Below are positions 1 through 7,608 of a stretch of DNA of 32,346 bases, piece by piece. The notes beneath the pieces were generated by a model. That model made no database searches and was not told the origin of the DNA. It worked only from the letters and a program-made list of their open reading frames with translations. Made by a program: the position numbers and the translations under genes. The DNA comes from Verrucomicrobiales bacterium (lineage in GTDB: Bacteria > Verrucomicrobiota > Verrucomicrobiia > Limisphaerales > UBA9464), in NCBI GenBank assembly GCA_027483345.1, contig JAIXUV010000193.1, positions 1 to 32,346 of the forward strand, written 5' to 3'. Each line of letters starts with the position of its first letter. The first letter of the stretch is position 1.

Positions 1-1376
1 CCGTAGGCCGAGCCGCCCTGGCCGCGGGACATGCTGTTGAAGCGGCTTTGGAAGGAACCGGTGTTGACCGCGGAGCCGGCCTGGTTGGCGCCGCCCAGCT
101 GCTGCTGGTTGACGCGGTTCGCGGTGCCGAAGCGGTTGTTGCCACCCAGTTGGCCGCCTGCCCCGAACTGGTTGACCCCGGAGTTCATCCCGTTCAGGCC
201 GCCCGCACCGCCGACGCCGGAGCGACGCGAGCCGCTGATTCCGCCAGCGCCTCCGATGCCACCGGCACCGGCAGCACCTCCGCCGGGGGTACCGCTGACG
301 CCGCCGCCGCCGATGACGCTGGTCAGGGTCGAATAGATCTCGTCCACCTTGCCATAGCGGATGGGGATCACCTCCAGGATGTAGTCCTCCTCCACCTCGA
401 CATCGATCTTGGCGAGGACCTCGAGCATGCGCTTTACGTTGATCGCGTAGTCCCGCAGCACGAGGGTCTTGGTGCTGGCAAGGGCGACGATGCCCTGGGC
501 GTTCTTGGCGAACGGCGTGATGGTGGGAACCGCCTCCTCGATGGGCACATGCTTCAGCTGGACGACATGCGTCACGAACTGGCTGGCCTCGGGATACTTG
601 TCGGCGGTCTGGTCCGAGAAGGCCGCACCCTCCTGCATCGCCTGCGCCACGGGAACCGCGGTGACGAACTTCTCGCCGGTCGGGATCATGGTGATGCCGT
701 TGAGCGCGAGGATCGTGTCGTACATCTGGACCAGCTCGGCGTCGTCGAGCTCGCTCTGGGTGTTGACGCTGATCTGGACCTGGGGAAGGCCTTGGGCGCG
801 GAGGATCGTACGGCCGACGGTGGGGCCGTAGACCTGGTCGAAGAACTGGTTGAGGTCCTGGTTCTTGAAGACGATGCGGAAGTCCTTGGCCGCGGCGTTG
901 GTGCCGCGCTGTTCGCGGAGCGCCTTCAACGTGGATTCGTTCAGGGCCTTGTCCTCCTCGCTGGCCTTGCCGGGCTGCACCGGTGAAGGCGGGCCGGCCT
1001 TGGCAGGGCCGCCGGGACGTCCAGCGGTGGTTGCGGGAGTCGTGGCCGGAGTCGTCGTCGGGGCCGGCGCAGCAGGACGCGGAAACCCCTTGGGAAGGGC
1101 CGAGGGGAGGTTGGTCGACACGACCACGTTGGTGGAGCGGCGGCGGGTCGGAAGCTCAGGAAGGGCCGGAAATGGGCTTCCCGCAGCCGGTGCGCCCCCT
1201 GCCGGCGTCGTTCCGGGTCCGGCCGCGGGCGCCGCACCCACGGTTCCGGGGAGCACGCCGGGCGGGAGGTTCGGGAGATTCGGACGGGCGTCCGGGCTGT
1301 CCTGGGCAACCAGGCCGTTCACCGCCAGGGCGGCGACCACCGCGAGATGAATGAGGCGCGAGTTCACGGAAATCAT
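1..1376 (-). CDS. gspD: Type II secretion/type IV pilus-like secretin, 3' end outside window
   Basis: Outer-membrane secretin that would form the exit pore of the secretion machine encoded by the upstream genes. The first 458 codons are present; the C-terminal beta-barrel domain lies beyond the window edge. Residues 1-25 look like a signal peptide. Residues 28-135 are a Pro/Ala/Thr/Gly linker. An N0-like domain spans about 165-240, an N1-like domain about 265-327, and a second N-type domain begins near 331 (YILEVIPIRYGKVDEIYSTL) before running into a Gly/Asn/Gln-rich stretch from about 356 to the edge. The start overlaps the stop of the preceding gene by ATGA, so translation is probably coupled. 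Secretin N-domain repeats and gene order support the call; without the barrel domain, the exact subfamily (GspD versus PilQ) is inference. Confidence 0.82.
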   Translation of the reverse strand, partial: MISVNSRLIHLAVVAALAVNGLVAQDSPDARPNLPNLPPGVLPGTVGAAPAAGPGTTPAGGAPAAGSPFPALPELPTRRRSTNVVVSTNLPSALPKGFPRPAAPAPTTTPATTPATTAGRPGGPAKAGPPSPVQPGKASEEDKALNESTLKALREQRGTNAAAKDFRIVFKNQDLNQFFDQVYGPTVGRTILRAQGLPQVQISVNTQSELDDAELVQMYDTILALNGITMIPTGEKFVTAVPVAQAMQEGAAFSDQTADKYPEASQFVTHVVQLKHVPIEEAVPTITPFAKNAQGIVALASTKTLVLRDYAINVKRMLEVLAKIDVEVEEDYILEVIPIRYGKVDEIYSTLTSVIGGGGVSGTPGGGAAGAGGIGGAGGISGSRRSGVGGAGGLNGMNSGVNQFGAGGQLGGNNRFGTANRVNQQQLGGANQAGSAVNTGSFQSRFNSMSRGQGGSAY

Positions 1377-2098
1377 TTCTTGGATGTCGCGTTGGTGACG
1401 GAGGCCTTCGGCCCGGAATCCCCGGGGGTTCCCTTGGCGCCCGAGGCACCACGAGTCCCCTTCGCACCCGGCATGGCCGGAGGCGGGTTCGTGGAGCCCG
1501 CTGCGGACTGCGTTGGCGTCGGCTTGTTCGGCTTGTTGGCCTTCTGGAAGCTGGCGACGAAAGTGACATCGGCCTCGAGATTCTGTCCCGAGGTGTCGAG
1601 GCGCAGACCGGACATCTCACGGACGCGGATCATCGAGTCGCTGGAACCGAGCGAATGAAGAAATGAGACGAGTCCCTGTTCCTTGGCGTTGAGCTTCACC
1701 ATCACGACCTGTTCGTCGAAGAAGTTGGTGTCTTTCGAGGCCGAGGTGCGGAGGGTGGCCAACTGAGGCGTGATCCTGATGATGTTCACCCCATTGGTGC
1801 CGGCGGCGGCGACGATGCTGCTCTGAACCGTGTTGGCCTGGTCTTGCGGCATCACCTGGGCGCCGGAACCCTCAAGTTCGTTGAGGCGACGCTGGTAGGC
1901 AGCCTTCTGGCCGACTTCCTTGAAGTAGATCCCTTTTTGGCCGGCGAGCTTGTCCCACTCGCGCTCCACTTGGCCCCACTCGGAGAAGTAGGGCCAGATC
2001 AGCCAGTAGTTGAGCAACAGTGCGAACAGGCAGGCGCCGGCGATGGCGACGCGCCGTTCGGAAGGACCGAGGTTCAACTTGTCGAACCAGCGCATCAT
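1373..2098 (-). CDS. GspM/PilO-like inner-membrane assembly protein with collagen-like tail
   Basis: A 241-residue bitopic protein with a short cytoplasmic N-terminus, one membrane segment at about residues 15-37, a coiled-coil-prone stretch (about 40-75) and a periplasmic domain that fits the ferredoxin-like fold of GspM/PilO proteins. These proteins bridge the cytoplasmic ATPase/GspL platform to the secretin. The start at 2098 gives an ATGA overlap with the upstream GspL-like stop; longer in-frame extensions read through the upstream gene and are not needed. The C-terminus is unusual: about 35 residues rich in Pro, Gly, Ala and Lys, including seven consecutive Gly-X-Y triplets (1406-1468). 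Assignment rests on size, topology and position between a GspL-like gene and a secretin; sequence similarity in this family is weak, so PilO versus GspM is not decided. Confidence 0.65.
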   Translation of the reverse strand: MMRWFDKLNLGPSERRVAIAGACLFALLLNYWLIWPYFSEWGQVEREWDKLAGQKGIYFKEVGQKAAYQRRLNELEGSGAQVMPQDQANTVQSSIVAAAGTNGVNIIRITPQLATLRTSASKDTNFFDEQVVMVKLNAKEQGLVSFLHSLGSSDSMIRVREMSGLRLDTSGQNLEADVTFVASFQKANKPNKPTPTQSAAGSTNPPPAMPGAKGTRGASGAKGTPGDSGPKASVTNATSKK

Positions 2099-3474
2099 GG
2101 CATGGAGTCCTCCCGCCGAAGCTCGGCATCGAACCGCCATTGCAGCTGCGCTCCCCTGAGCTGGGTTGACGCTGGCTTCACTTCGGAAAACAGGGGCTTG
2201 CCGTCGATCATCACCATCTTGAGTTCCGAATTGAACCGGGTGACGTCCGCGCGGTTCTCGTCCATCGCAGTGCCGTCCAAGGACAAGGTCCGGCCGCCCT
2301 TGAAGTCCATCTTGGTCAGGTTGAGCGTCTCAGGCAGCCTTTCGGCGACCGCGTTCCAGCAGTCGAGGGCGGCGAACCGCAGCGCCACCTGCTCCTGCAA
2401 CACACGCACCCGGGCCTTCAGCTGCAGGGTGTTCGTGTACTGCACGGCCATCCCGCGGGTTTCGTCCCTCAACGTGTCGAGACGCGACTTCTGCACGGTC
2501 AAAACGGCGAGGTAGACGAACACGCAGGCGAGGTAGGTCATGGCGAGGCCGGTCAATCCCTTGACCCAGAGCGTATCGACGAACTGCCGGCGCTGGCGCT
2601 CGCGCACCTCGTCGGCCACCATCGTCGGCGCGCCTCCCTTGAGCGCATGGCGGGCCGTCCGGGCCGCCAGCTCGGGCATCGGCACACGGCTCTCGCACGC
2701 GACCGACGTGCCGGACCATTCCTGGAGCGCAAGCCGCAGCGGCTCCAAACCCACCGCCTCGCCGAAGAGCCGGATCGGCGGAAGAGTGGTCAGCCAGCCT
2801 TCGGCCTCAGCCGCCCAAGCGGCCTTCTGAATCTGTTGGACGAGCGCGTCCGCCGGGTTGGCTCCGGGAAGGTGCAGGAAGGCGACTTCCCGCAAGATCC
2901 CAGCGGTCCACCAGGCGACAAGGGCACCGGGCACCGCAGCCGTGGTTTCGGCCAATATGTGCAGGCCTTCGCGGGGCGCCGGCGAATCCAACAACTCGCG
3001 GAGCAGCGGGTTCACCAGGGCGTCGACCACGTAACCGCCGGATTCCAGCTCCCCGATGAAGGCGTCGACACCCGAACGGGCGGCGAGTGTCACCACCGCG
3101 GTCTGCCCGCCACCGTCCGCATGCGGAACGGTCTCGACCGTCCACACCACCTGGGCCGGCGGCATCGGGGAGATCCGCTCAATCTGGAACTCCACCATCC
3201 CGGCCACCTCGGCCGGATCGCAGGCGGGAAGCTCCACGGTCCGGATGAACACGGTGTCCATCGGCAGCCAGGCCAGGTCCAGGCGCGGACGCAACAGGAA
3301 GCGCCAGTCGCGTCCCACCGCCTTCTCGGGAAGCGCGGCGCCCTCGGCGACGGCCAAGTCGCCCGCGGGTTCCGGACGTCCCTTGGAAACCTGGAACTGG
3401 AAGAGTCGACGGCTCGCCCCGTGGACCACCAGCAGGTTGCAGCCGCTCGGGGCGGACTTCCGGGAACCGCTCAT
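2095..3474 (-). CDS. gspL: GspL-like assembly platform protein (PilM-like plus PilN-like halves)
   Basis: A 459-residue protein with a cytoplasmic actin-like (PilM/GspL-type) region at about residues 10-260, a linker, one membrane segment at about 307-327, a coiled coil at about 330-375 and a small periplasmic domain to the end (PilN/GspL-C type). In type II secretion this protein recruits the GspE ATPase to the inner membrane. A segment near 92-104 (MVEFQIERISPMP) matches the short motif usually seen where PilM/GspL proteins describe the membrane-side lobe. The start at 3474 overlaps the gspE stop by ATGA, and the stop overlaps the next gene in the same way, so the four genes are one coupled operon. 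The joined PilM-PilN layout is what separates GspL from the split pilus proteins. The family call is from architecture and context, not from strong residue identity. Confidence 0.75.
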   Translation of the reverse strand: MSGSRKSAPSGCNLLVVHGASRRLFQFQVSKGRPEPAGDLAVAEGAALPEKAVGRDWRFLLRPRLDLAWLPMDTVFIRTVELPACDPAEVAGMVEFQIERISPMPPAQVVWTVETVPHADGGGQTAVVTLAARSGVDAFIGELESGGYVVDALVNPLLRELLDSPAPREGLHILAETTAAVPGALVAWWTAGILREVAFLHLPGANPADALVQQIQKAAWAAEAEGWLTTLPPIRLFGEAVGLEPLRLALQEWSGTSVACESRVPMPELAARTARHALKGGAPTMVADEVRERQRRQFVDTLWVKGLTGLAMTYLACVFVYLAVLTVQKSRLDTLRDETRGMAVQYTNTLQLKARVRVLQEQVALRFAALDCWNAVAERLPETLNLTKMDFKGGRTLSLDGTAMDENRADVTRFNSELKMVMIDGKPLFSEVKPASTQLRGAQLQWRFDAELRREDSMP

Positions 3475-5216
3475 GGAACCACCGCCTTGTCGTCGCCGAT
3501 CAGGCCCTTCACGTGCTCCTCGGTCTGGGTCACACGGAGGACCTCCTCCACCGTGGTCACGCCCGCCTTCACCTTCCGCCAACCATCCTGGCGCAACGTC
3601 CGCATGCCCTGACGCCGGGCCACGTCGCCGATGGCCGCGGCCGAAGCCCGGTTCATCACCAGCGGCCGGATGGCCTCGGTCACCACCAGCAGCTCATGGA
3701 TGCCCGTGCGGCCCTGGTAGCCGAGTTGCCGGCATTGCTCGCAGCCCACGCCCTTGCGGAAGTCGGTCGAATCGATCTCGTCCTCCGGGAACCCGACCTT
3801 CAAGAGGTACTCGCGGTCGATCTTCTGCGGCCGACTGCAGTGCGGGCAGATGGTCCGGACGAGGCGCTGGGCCATGATCGCTTCCACCGACGAGGCGACG
3901 AGGAACGGCTCGATGCCCATGTCGATGAGCCGCGTGAACGCGCTGGACGCGTCGTTTGTGTGCAGGGTGCTGAAGACGAGATGCCCGGTCAGCGACGCGC
4001 GGATCGCGATCTCCGCGGTCTCGGAGTCGCGGATCTCGCCGACCATGACCACGTTCGGGTCCTGGCGGAGGATGTGCCGCAGTCCCACGGCGAAGGTGAG
4101 CCCGATGTCCGAACGGACCGGGATCTGGTTGATGCCCTTGAGCTCGTATTCGACGGGTTCCTCGATGGTGATGATCCGCTTGGTCACCGAGTTGATCGTC
4201 GAGAGGAACGCGTAGAGCGACGTCGACTTGCCGGATCCGGTCGGACCGGTGACCAGCACGATGCCGTGCGGCTTCACGATCAGCTCCCGGATCACCGCGT
4301 CCTCGTCCGCACCGAACCCCAGCTTCTCGAGGCTGAAGAAGATCTTCCCGCGCAAGAGGAGGCGGAGCGACACCGACTCGCCCCAAACGGTCGGCACCGT
4401 CGACACGCGGATGTCGATCTCCTCGCCCTTGATGCGGACGTTGATGCGGCCGTCCTGCGGCAGGCGCTTCTCCGCGATGTTCATCCCGGCCATCACCTTG
4501 ATGCGCGAGATCAACGCCGCCTGGTAGCGCTTGATCTGCGGCGGCAAAGGGGTCTGGTGGAGGATGCCGTCGATGCGGTACCGGATGCGGAGCTCGTCCT
4601 CGGAGGGTTCGAAATGGATGTCCGTCGCGCGGTCCTTGAAGGCCTCCCAGATCACCTGGTTGACGAACTTGATGACGCTCGCGTCCTGGTCGTCGCCGGT
4701 GATCTCGCGGCCGCCGTCGATCTCCAACTCGATCGCGTCGTCGTCCTCGGCCATCTCGTCCAGCGTCTCCGCGCCGACGCCGTAGTACTTCTTCAGCGCC
4801 TTCTCGATCTCGGCCGCCGGGGCGAGTGCGAGGACCACCGGTCCCCGCGCGTCGTACTGCACACCGGAAAGCATCGCGCCGTCGAACGGGTCGGACACCG
4901 CCACCACCAGCGAACCGGATTCCTCGGCCAACGGGATCACGTTGTGCTGGAAGGCGACCTTCGTGCTGATGCGCTTGCGGGCTTCCGGCGGGATCGTGGC
5001 CTTGGCCAGGTCGACGTAACTGCAACCGAGGGCCGGGGCCAGCTTCTGGAGGAAGGCCTCCTCCGAGGCGCCGGATTCACGGGCGAAGAACGCGAGCCGC
5101 GTTCCCGTGCCGCCGGACTCCCTTGAACCCCGCCATGCCGTGTTCCAATGATCGAACTGCGCCGGGGTGAGCAACCCGGCGCGTTCCAAGACCGTCTTGA
5201 GGGGAGTGAAGGACAT
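3471..5216 (-). CDS. gspE: Secretion/pilus assembly ATPase GspE (PilB family)
   Basis: Hexameric cytoplasmic ATPase that powers pseudopilus or pilus assembly. The 581-residue protein has the MshEN-type N-terminal domain (about 1-145), an N2 domain, and the RecA-like ATPase core. Walker A is GPTGSGKST at 324-332, the Asp box is IITIEEPVEY at 348-357, Walker B is near 389-400 (VVMVGEIRDSET) and the His box is HLVFSTLHTND at 412-422. The zinc-binding CX2C pairs are C457/C460 and C492/C495. Length and motifs are normal for GspE/PilB, so it looks intact. It is the first gene of the minus-strand operon and is coupled to the GspL-like gene by an ATGA overlap. No gspF or pseudopilin gene is in this cluster, so the rest of the machine must be encoded elsewhere. 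Confidence 0.95.
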   Translation of the reverse strand: MSFTPLKTVLERAGLLTPAQFDHWNTAWRGSRESGGTGTRLAFFARESGASEEAFLQKLAPALGCSYVDLAKATIPPEARKRISTKVAFQHNVIPLAEESGSLVVAVSDPFDGAMLSGVQYDARGPVVLALAPAAEIEKALKKYYGVGAETLDEMAEDDDAIELEIDGGREITGDDQDASVIKFVNQVIWEAFKDRATDIHFEPSEDELRIRYRIDGILHQTPLPPQIKRYQAALISRIKVMAGMNIAEKRLPQDGRINVRIKGEEIDIRVSTVPTVWGESVSLRLLLRGKIFFSLEKLGFGADEDAVIRELIVKPHGIVLVTGPTGSGKSTSLYAFLSTINSVTKRIITIEEPVEYELKGINQIPVRSDIGLTFAVGLRHILRQDPNVVMVGEIRDSETAEIAIRASLTGHLVFSTLHTNDASSAFTRLIDMGIEPFLVASSVEAIMAQRLVRTICPHCSRPQKIDREYLLKVGFPEDEIDSTDFRKGVGCEQCRQLGYQGRTGIHELLVVTEAIRPLVMNRASAAAIGDVARRQGMRTLRQDGWRKVKAGVTTVEEVLRVTQTEEHVKGLIGDDKAVVP

Positions 5217-5225
5217 CGGCGTGAC

Positions 5226-5242
5226 GACGTTGGTACAACGTC
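5226..5242. promoter_or_regulatory. Perfect inverted repeat upstream of gspE, possible operator
   Basis: GACGTTG at 5226-5232 and CAACGTC at 5236-5242 form a perfect 7-bp inverted repeat around GTA. The right-hand end for gspE is only 9 bases before its start codon at 5216, inside the 179-bp region shared with the divergent radical SAM gene. It could be a dimeric repressor site or a 5' UTR hairpin controlling gspE translation. No matching site was seen elsewhere in the window, and no promoter boxes are convincing. Confidence 0.4.
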
Positions 5243-5395
5243 ATCCGCCCCGAAAAGTTGCGACGGAACTCGTACGCGAGTCCACCCCGGAGTTTCCCGC
5301 CGCAGACGGCGGCCGAGCATCGCCTCCGCAGCAACACGCGCCTGTCGGCGTTTGAAGGTGTCGGGCCCGCACGGATCCCCTTCAATCGGCACGTC

Positions 5396-6370
5396 ATGCC
5401 GGAGCCCTATCCCCTCACCTCCCGGGAACGCACCCGCTGGATCCTCGACCGTCGTCAGGGCATCGCGCGGGACGCCGGCCTGTCCCCGGGACGGGTCTCC
5501 CACAGCCTGAGGGAAACCGAGCCCGACGGTGTGGGCGGTTTCGCCTCGATTCTCACCCTCTTCCTGACGAACCGCGAGTGCCCCTGGCGTTGCCTGATGT
5601 GCGATCTCTGGCGGCACACCCTTGAACGCCCACTCCGGCCTGGGGACGTCCTCAGGCAGATCGACGACGCCCTGGCGGCGGATTCCGCGTCGGAACCGGA
5701 GCGGCCCGACTGGCTCAAGCTCTACAACGCCGGCTCGTTCTTCGATTCCGGAGCCATTCCCCGAGAGGACCTCGACGGAATCGCCCGTCGCGCCTCGTCC
5801 TTCCGGCGTCTGGTCGTGGAATGCCATCCGACGCTCGTCGGTCCACGCATCCTCCCCTTCCGGGACGCCTTGGGCGGTGCGACACGGCTTGAGGTTGCGA
5901 TGGGATTGGAGACGGCCCATCCGGAGGTTCTCGACCGGCTCAACAAGGGATTCGGGCTGCCGGAATTCGCCAGCGCCTGCGGACTCCTGAAACGCGAAGG
6001 CATCGACGTCCGTGTTTTCGTGCTGCTCCGGCCACCCTTCATGGACGAGCCGACGGGTCTCGAATGGGCGGTCCTTTCGACCCGGTATGCCTTCGAGTGT
6101 GGGGCGGACGTTGTGACGTTGATCCCGACCCGCGATGGAAACGGCGCGATGGAGGCGCTGCGGGCGTCCGGAGACTACGCACCGCCGCAGCTAGCGTCGC
6201 TTGAGACGGCGCTGCGCGCGGGTTTGGAGCTGCGGAGGGGACGGGTCTTCGCCGACACGTGGGACCTTGGACGGTTCTGCGACAACGCCAAAGAAGTGGA
6301 GGAATCGAAGGCCAGGCTTGAACGCTGGAACCGGCTCCAGGTCGCGGATCCGCCGGAACCCGGGCATTGA
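5396..6370 (+). CDS. Radical SAM protein, COG1244/TIGR01210 (RaSEA-like) family
   Basis: A 324-residue radical SAM enzyme. The cluster motif CX3CX2C is C62, C66 and C69 (ECPWRCLMCDLW), which would bind a 4Fe-4S cluster and S-adenosylmethionine. Downstream features such as an ECHP segment, a VAMGLETAHPEVLDRLNKGF-type strand and an LLRPPFMDE segment fit the COG1244/TIGR01210 family, which contains the archaeal archaeosine synthase partner RaSEA. That assignment is from remembered motif style, so the family is moderately sure and the substrate is unknown. The start at 5396 is chosen because the residues before it (from 5258) look like translated leader with no conservation features. It is divergent from gspE (179-bp gap) and lies 38 bp upstream of the Phe/Tyr leader peptide, so a transcript could run from it into the DAHP synthase gene. 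Confidence 0.75.
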   Translation: MPEPYPLTSRERTRWILDRRQGIARDAGLSPGRVSHSLRETEPDGVGGFASILTLFLTNRECPWRCLMCDLWRHTLERPLRPGDVLRQIDDALAADSASEPERPDWLKLYNAGSFFDSGAIPREDLDGIARRASSFRRLVVECHPTLVGPRILPFRDALGGATRLEVAMGLETAHPEVLDRLNKGFGLPEFASACGLLKREGIDVRVFVLLRPPFMDEPTGLEWAVLSTRYAFECGADVVTLIPTRDGNGAMEALRASGDYAPPQLASLETALRAGLELRRGRVFADTWDLGRFCDNAKEVEESKARLERWNRLQVADPPEPGH

Positions 6371-6408
6371 CGGGACCCTTCACTTGCGGTTTTTTCCCAT
6401 CACGTCAC

Positions 6409-6486
6409 ATGAACTTCCGCAGCAGATACTTTTTTGGATACGGATACTTTTACGGGATCCGGCTCTGCGGCCGTGTCATGGAATGA
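6409..6486 (+). CDS. Phe/Tyr-rich attenuator leader peptide
   Basis: A 25-codon open frame starting ATG at 6409 and ending TGA at 6484-6486. Eight of its 25 residues are Phe or Tyr: F3, Y7, F8, F9, Y11, Y13, F14 and Y15, with the run YFFGYGYFY at residues 7-15 (6427-6453). It sits directly ahead of DAHP synthase, the first enzyme of Phe/Tyr/Trp synthesis, and is followed by two mutually exclusive hairpins. This is the layout of a classical amino-acid attenuator such as pheA or pheST leaders. No clear ribosome binding site precedes the ATG, which is also true of many genes in this window. A TTGACG hexamer at 6367-6372 could be a -35 box, but no good -10 follows. Function is inferred from composition, position and RNA pairing. 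Confidence 0.75.
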   Translation: MNFRSRYFFGYGYFYGIRLCGRVME

Positions 6487-6527
6487 CCGTTTCCTGAACA
6501 CCAAAAGCCGCAGGCCACCGCCTGCGG
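6464..6527 (+). promoter_or_regulatory. Transcription attenuator: competing antiterminator and terminator-like hairpins
   Basis: The terminator-like stem is CCGCAGGC (6508-6515) with GCCTGCGG (6520-6527), 8 perfect pairs around a 4-base loop. The same left arm (6507-6514) can instead pair with TCTGCGGC at 6464-6471 inside the leader peptide, giving 7 Watson-Crick pairs plus one G-U. A ribosome stalled on the Phe/Tyr codons (6427-6453) would leave 6464-6471 mostly free and favour the antiterminator. A ribosome reaching the stop at 6484 would cover it and favour the downstream hairpin. The weak point is the tail: only TTCCC follows the hairpin rather than a T run, so termination may be inefficient or need a factor. 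Confidence 0.6.
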
Positions 6528-6574
6528 TTCCCATCAGGACCGGAGGCGATGAAGCGCGGAACACCACGCACCTC

Positions 6575-7591
6575 ATGATCATCGTACTCAAGCCCCAGAC
6601 CCGCCGCACCGACGAGACCGCCGTCCTCAAGGAGATCCGCCGACTCGGCTACAAGCCGCACGTGATGCGCGGGGTATCCCGCACCGTCATCGGCGCCATC
6701 GGCGACGAGGCCAGTCAGCCTTCCCTGGAATCCCTGCGCGCCTGGCCGCAGGTGGAATCCGTCACGCCGGTCCAGAAGCGCTTCAAGCTGGTCAGCCGCG
6801 AGGCCCATCCCGCAAACAGCACCATCCGCGTCGGCAAGGACGTCGTGATCGGCGGCCCCGAGGTGGTCGTGATGGCAGGTCCATGCTCGGTGGAAGGCGA
6901 GAAGCAGCTGATGACCACGGCCGAGGCGGTGGCCAAGGCCGGAGCCAAGGTCCTGCGCGGCGGGGCGTTCAAGCCGCGGACCTCGCCCTACGAGTTCCAA
7001 GGTCTCGGCGAGAAAGGCCTGAAGCTCCTCGCCAAGGCCCGGAAGGCCACCGGACTGGCCGTCATCACCGAACTGCTCTCCGAAGACCATGTCGAGCTGG
7101 TGGCGGAATACGCCGACATCCTCCAGATCGGCGCCCGCAACGCACAGAACTTCCAGCTGCTGATCGCCGCGGCGAAGACCGGACTGCCGATCATGCTCAA
7201 GCGCGGCTTGAGCATGAAGATCGAGGAATGGCTGCTGGCCGGCGAGTACGTGCTCGCCAACGGCAACCGGAACGTCCTGTTCTGCGAGCGCGGAATCCGG
7301 ACTTTCGAAACCTACACCCGGAACACGCTGGACCTCTCGGCGGTTCCCATCGTGAAGAAGGAATCCCACCTGCCGGTGGTCATCGATCCCAGCCAGGGCG
7401 GCGGACGCGCCGACCTCGTGTCGGCGATGTGCAAGGGGGCCGTGGCGATGGGCGCGGACGCGCTCCTCGTCGAGGTGCATCCGAATCCGAAGGAAGCCTG
7501 GAGCGACGGCGCCCAACAGCTCTCGCTAGAAGGCTTCGCGAGGCTGATGGAGGAGATCCGGCCGCTGGTCCAGGCGGTGGGACGCCAGTAG
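6575..7591 (+). CDS. aroF: 3-deoxy-7-phosphoheptulonate (DAHP) synthase, type I-beta with N-terminal regulatory domain
   Basis: Condenses phosphoenolpyruvate and erythrose 4-phosphate to DAHP, the first step of the shikimate pathway, in the cytoplasm. Residues 1-75 form a ferredoxin-like regulatory domain of the Thermotoga maritima DAHP synthase kind, which senses Tyr/Phe. The TIM-barrel catalytic domain follows, with AGPCSVE at 101-107 (metal-ligand Cys104) and the substrate motif FKPRTSPYEFQG near 132-143; a second ligand region is IDPSQGGG. Length is 338 residues, normal for this subgroup. The start at 6575 (MIIVLKPQ) matches the family; the frame stays open upstream to 6434, but that stretch covers the leader and hairpins. 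Expression probably depends on the attenuator just upstream, so the enzyme would be controlled by both allostery and attenuation. It converges with fabH, 27 bp away. Confidence 0.95.
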   Translation: MIIVLKPQTRRTDETAVLKEIRRLGYKPHVMRGVSRTVIGAIGDEASQPSLESLRAWPQVESVTPVQKRFKLVSREAHPANSTIRVGKDVVIGGPEVVVMAGPCSVEGEKQLMTTAEAVAKAGAKVLRGGAFKPRTSPYEFQGLGEKGLKLLAKARKATGLAVITELLSEDHVELVAEYADILQIGARNAQNFQLLIAAAKTGLPIMLKRGLSMKIEEWLLAGEYVLANGNRNVLFCERGIRTFETYTRNTLDLSAVPIVKKESHLPVVIDPSQGGGRADLVSAMCKGAVAMGADALLVEVHPNPKEAWSDGAQQLSLEGFARLMEEIRPLVQAVGRQ

Positions 7592-7608
7592 GCGAAACGG
7601 CCGCCGGC

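Noticed and set aside
6434-6574. N-terminal extension of DAHP synthase from a TTG start
   Set aside because: It overlaps the leader ORF and hairpins, and the protein from 6575 already has the family length and N-terminus.
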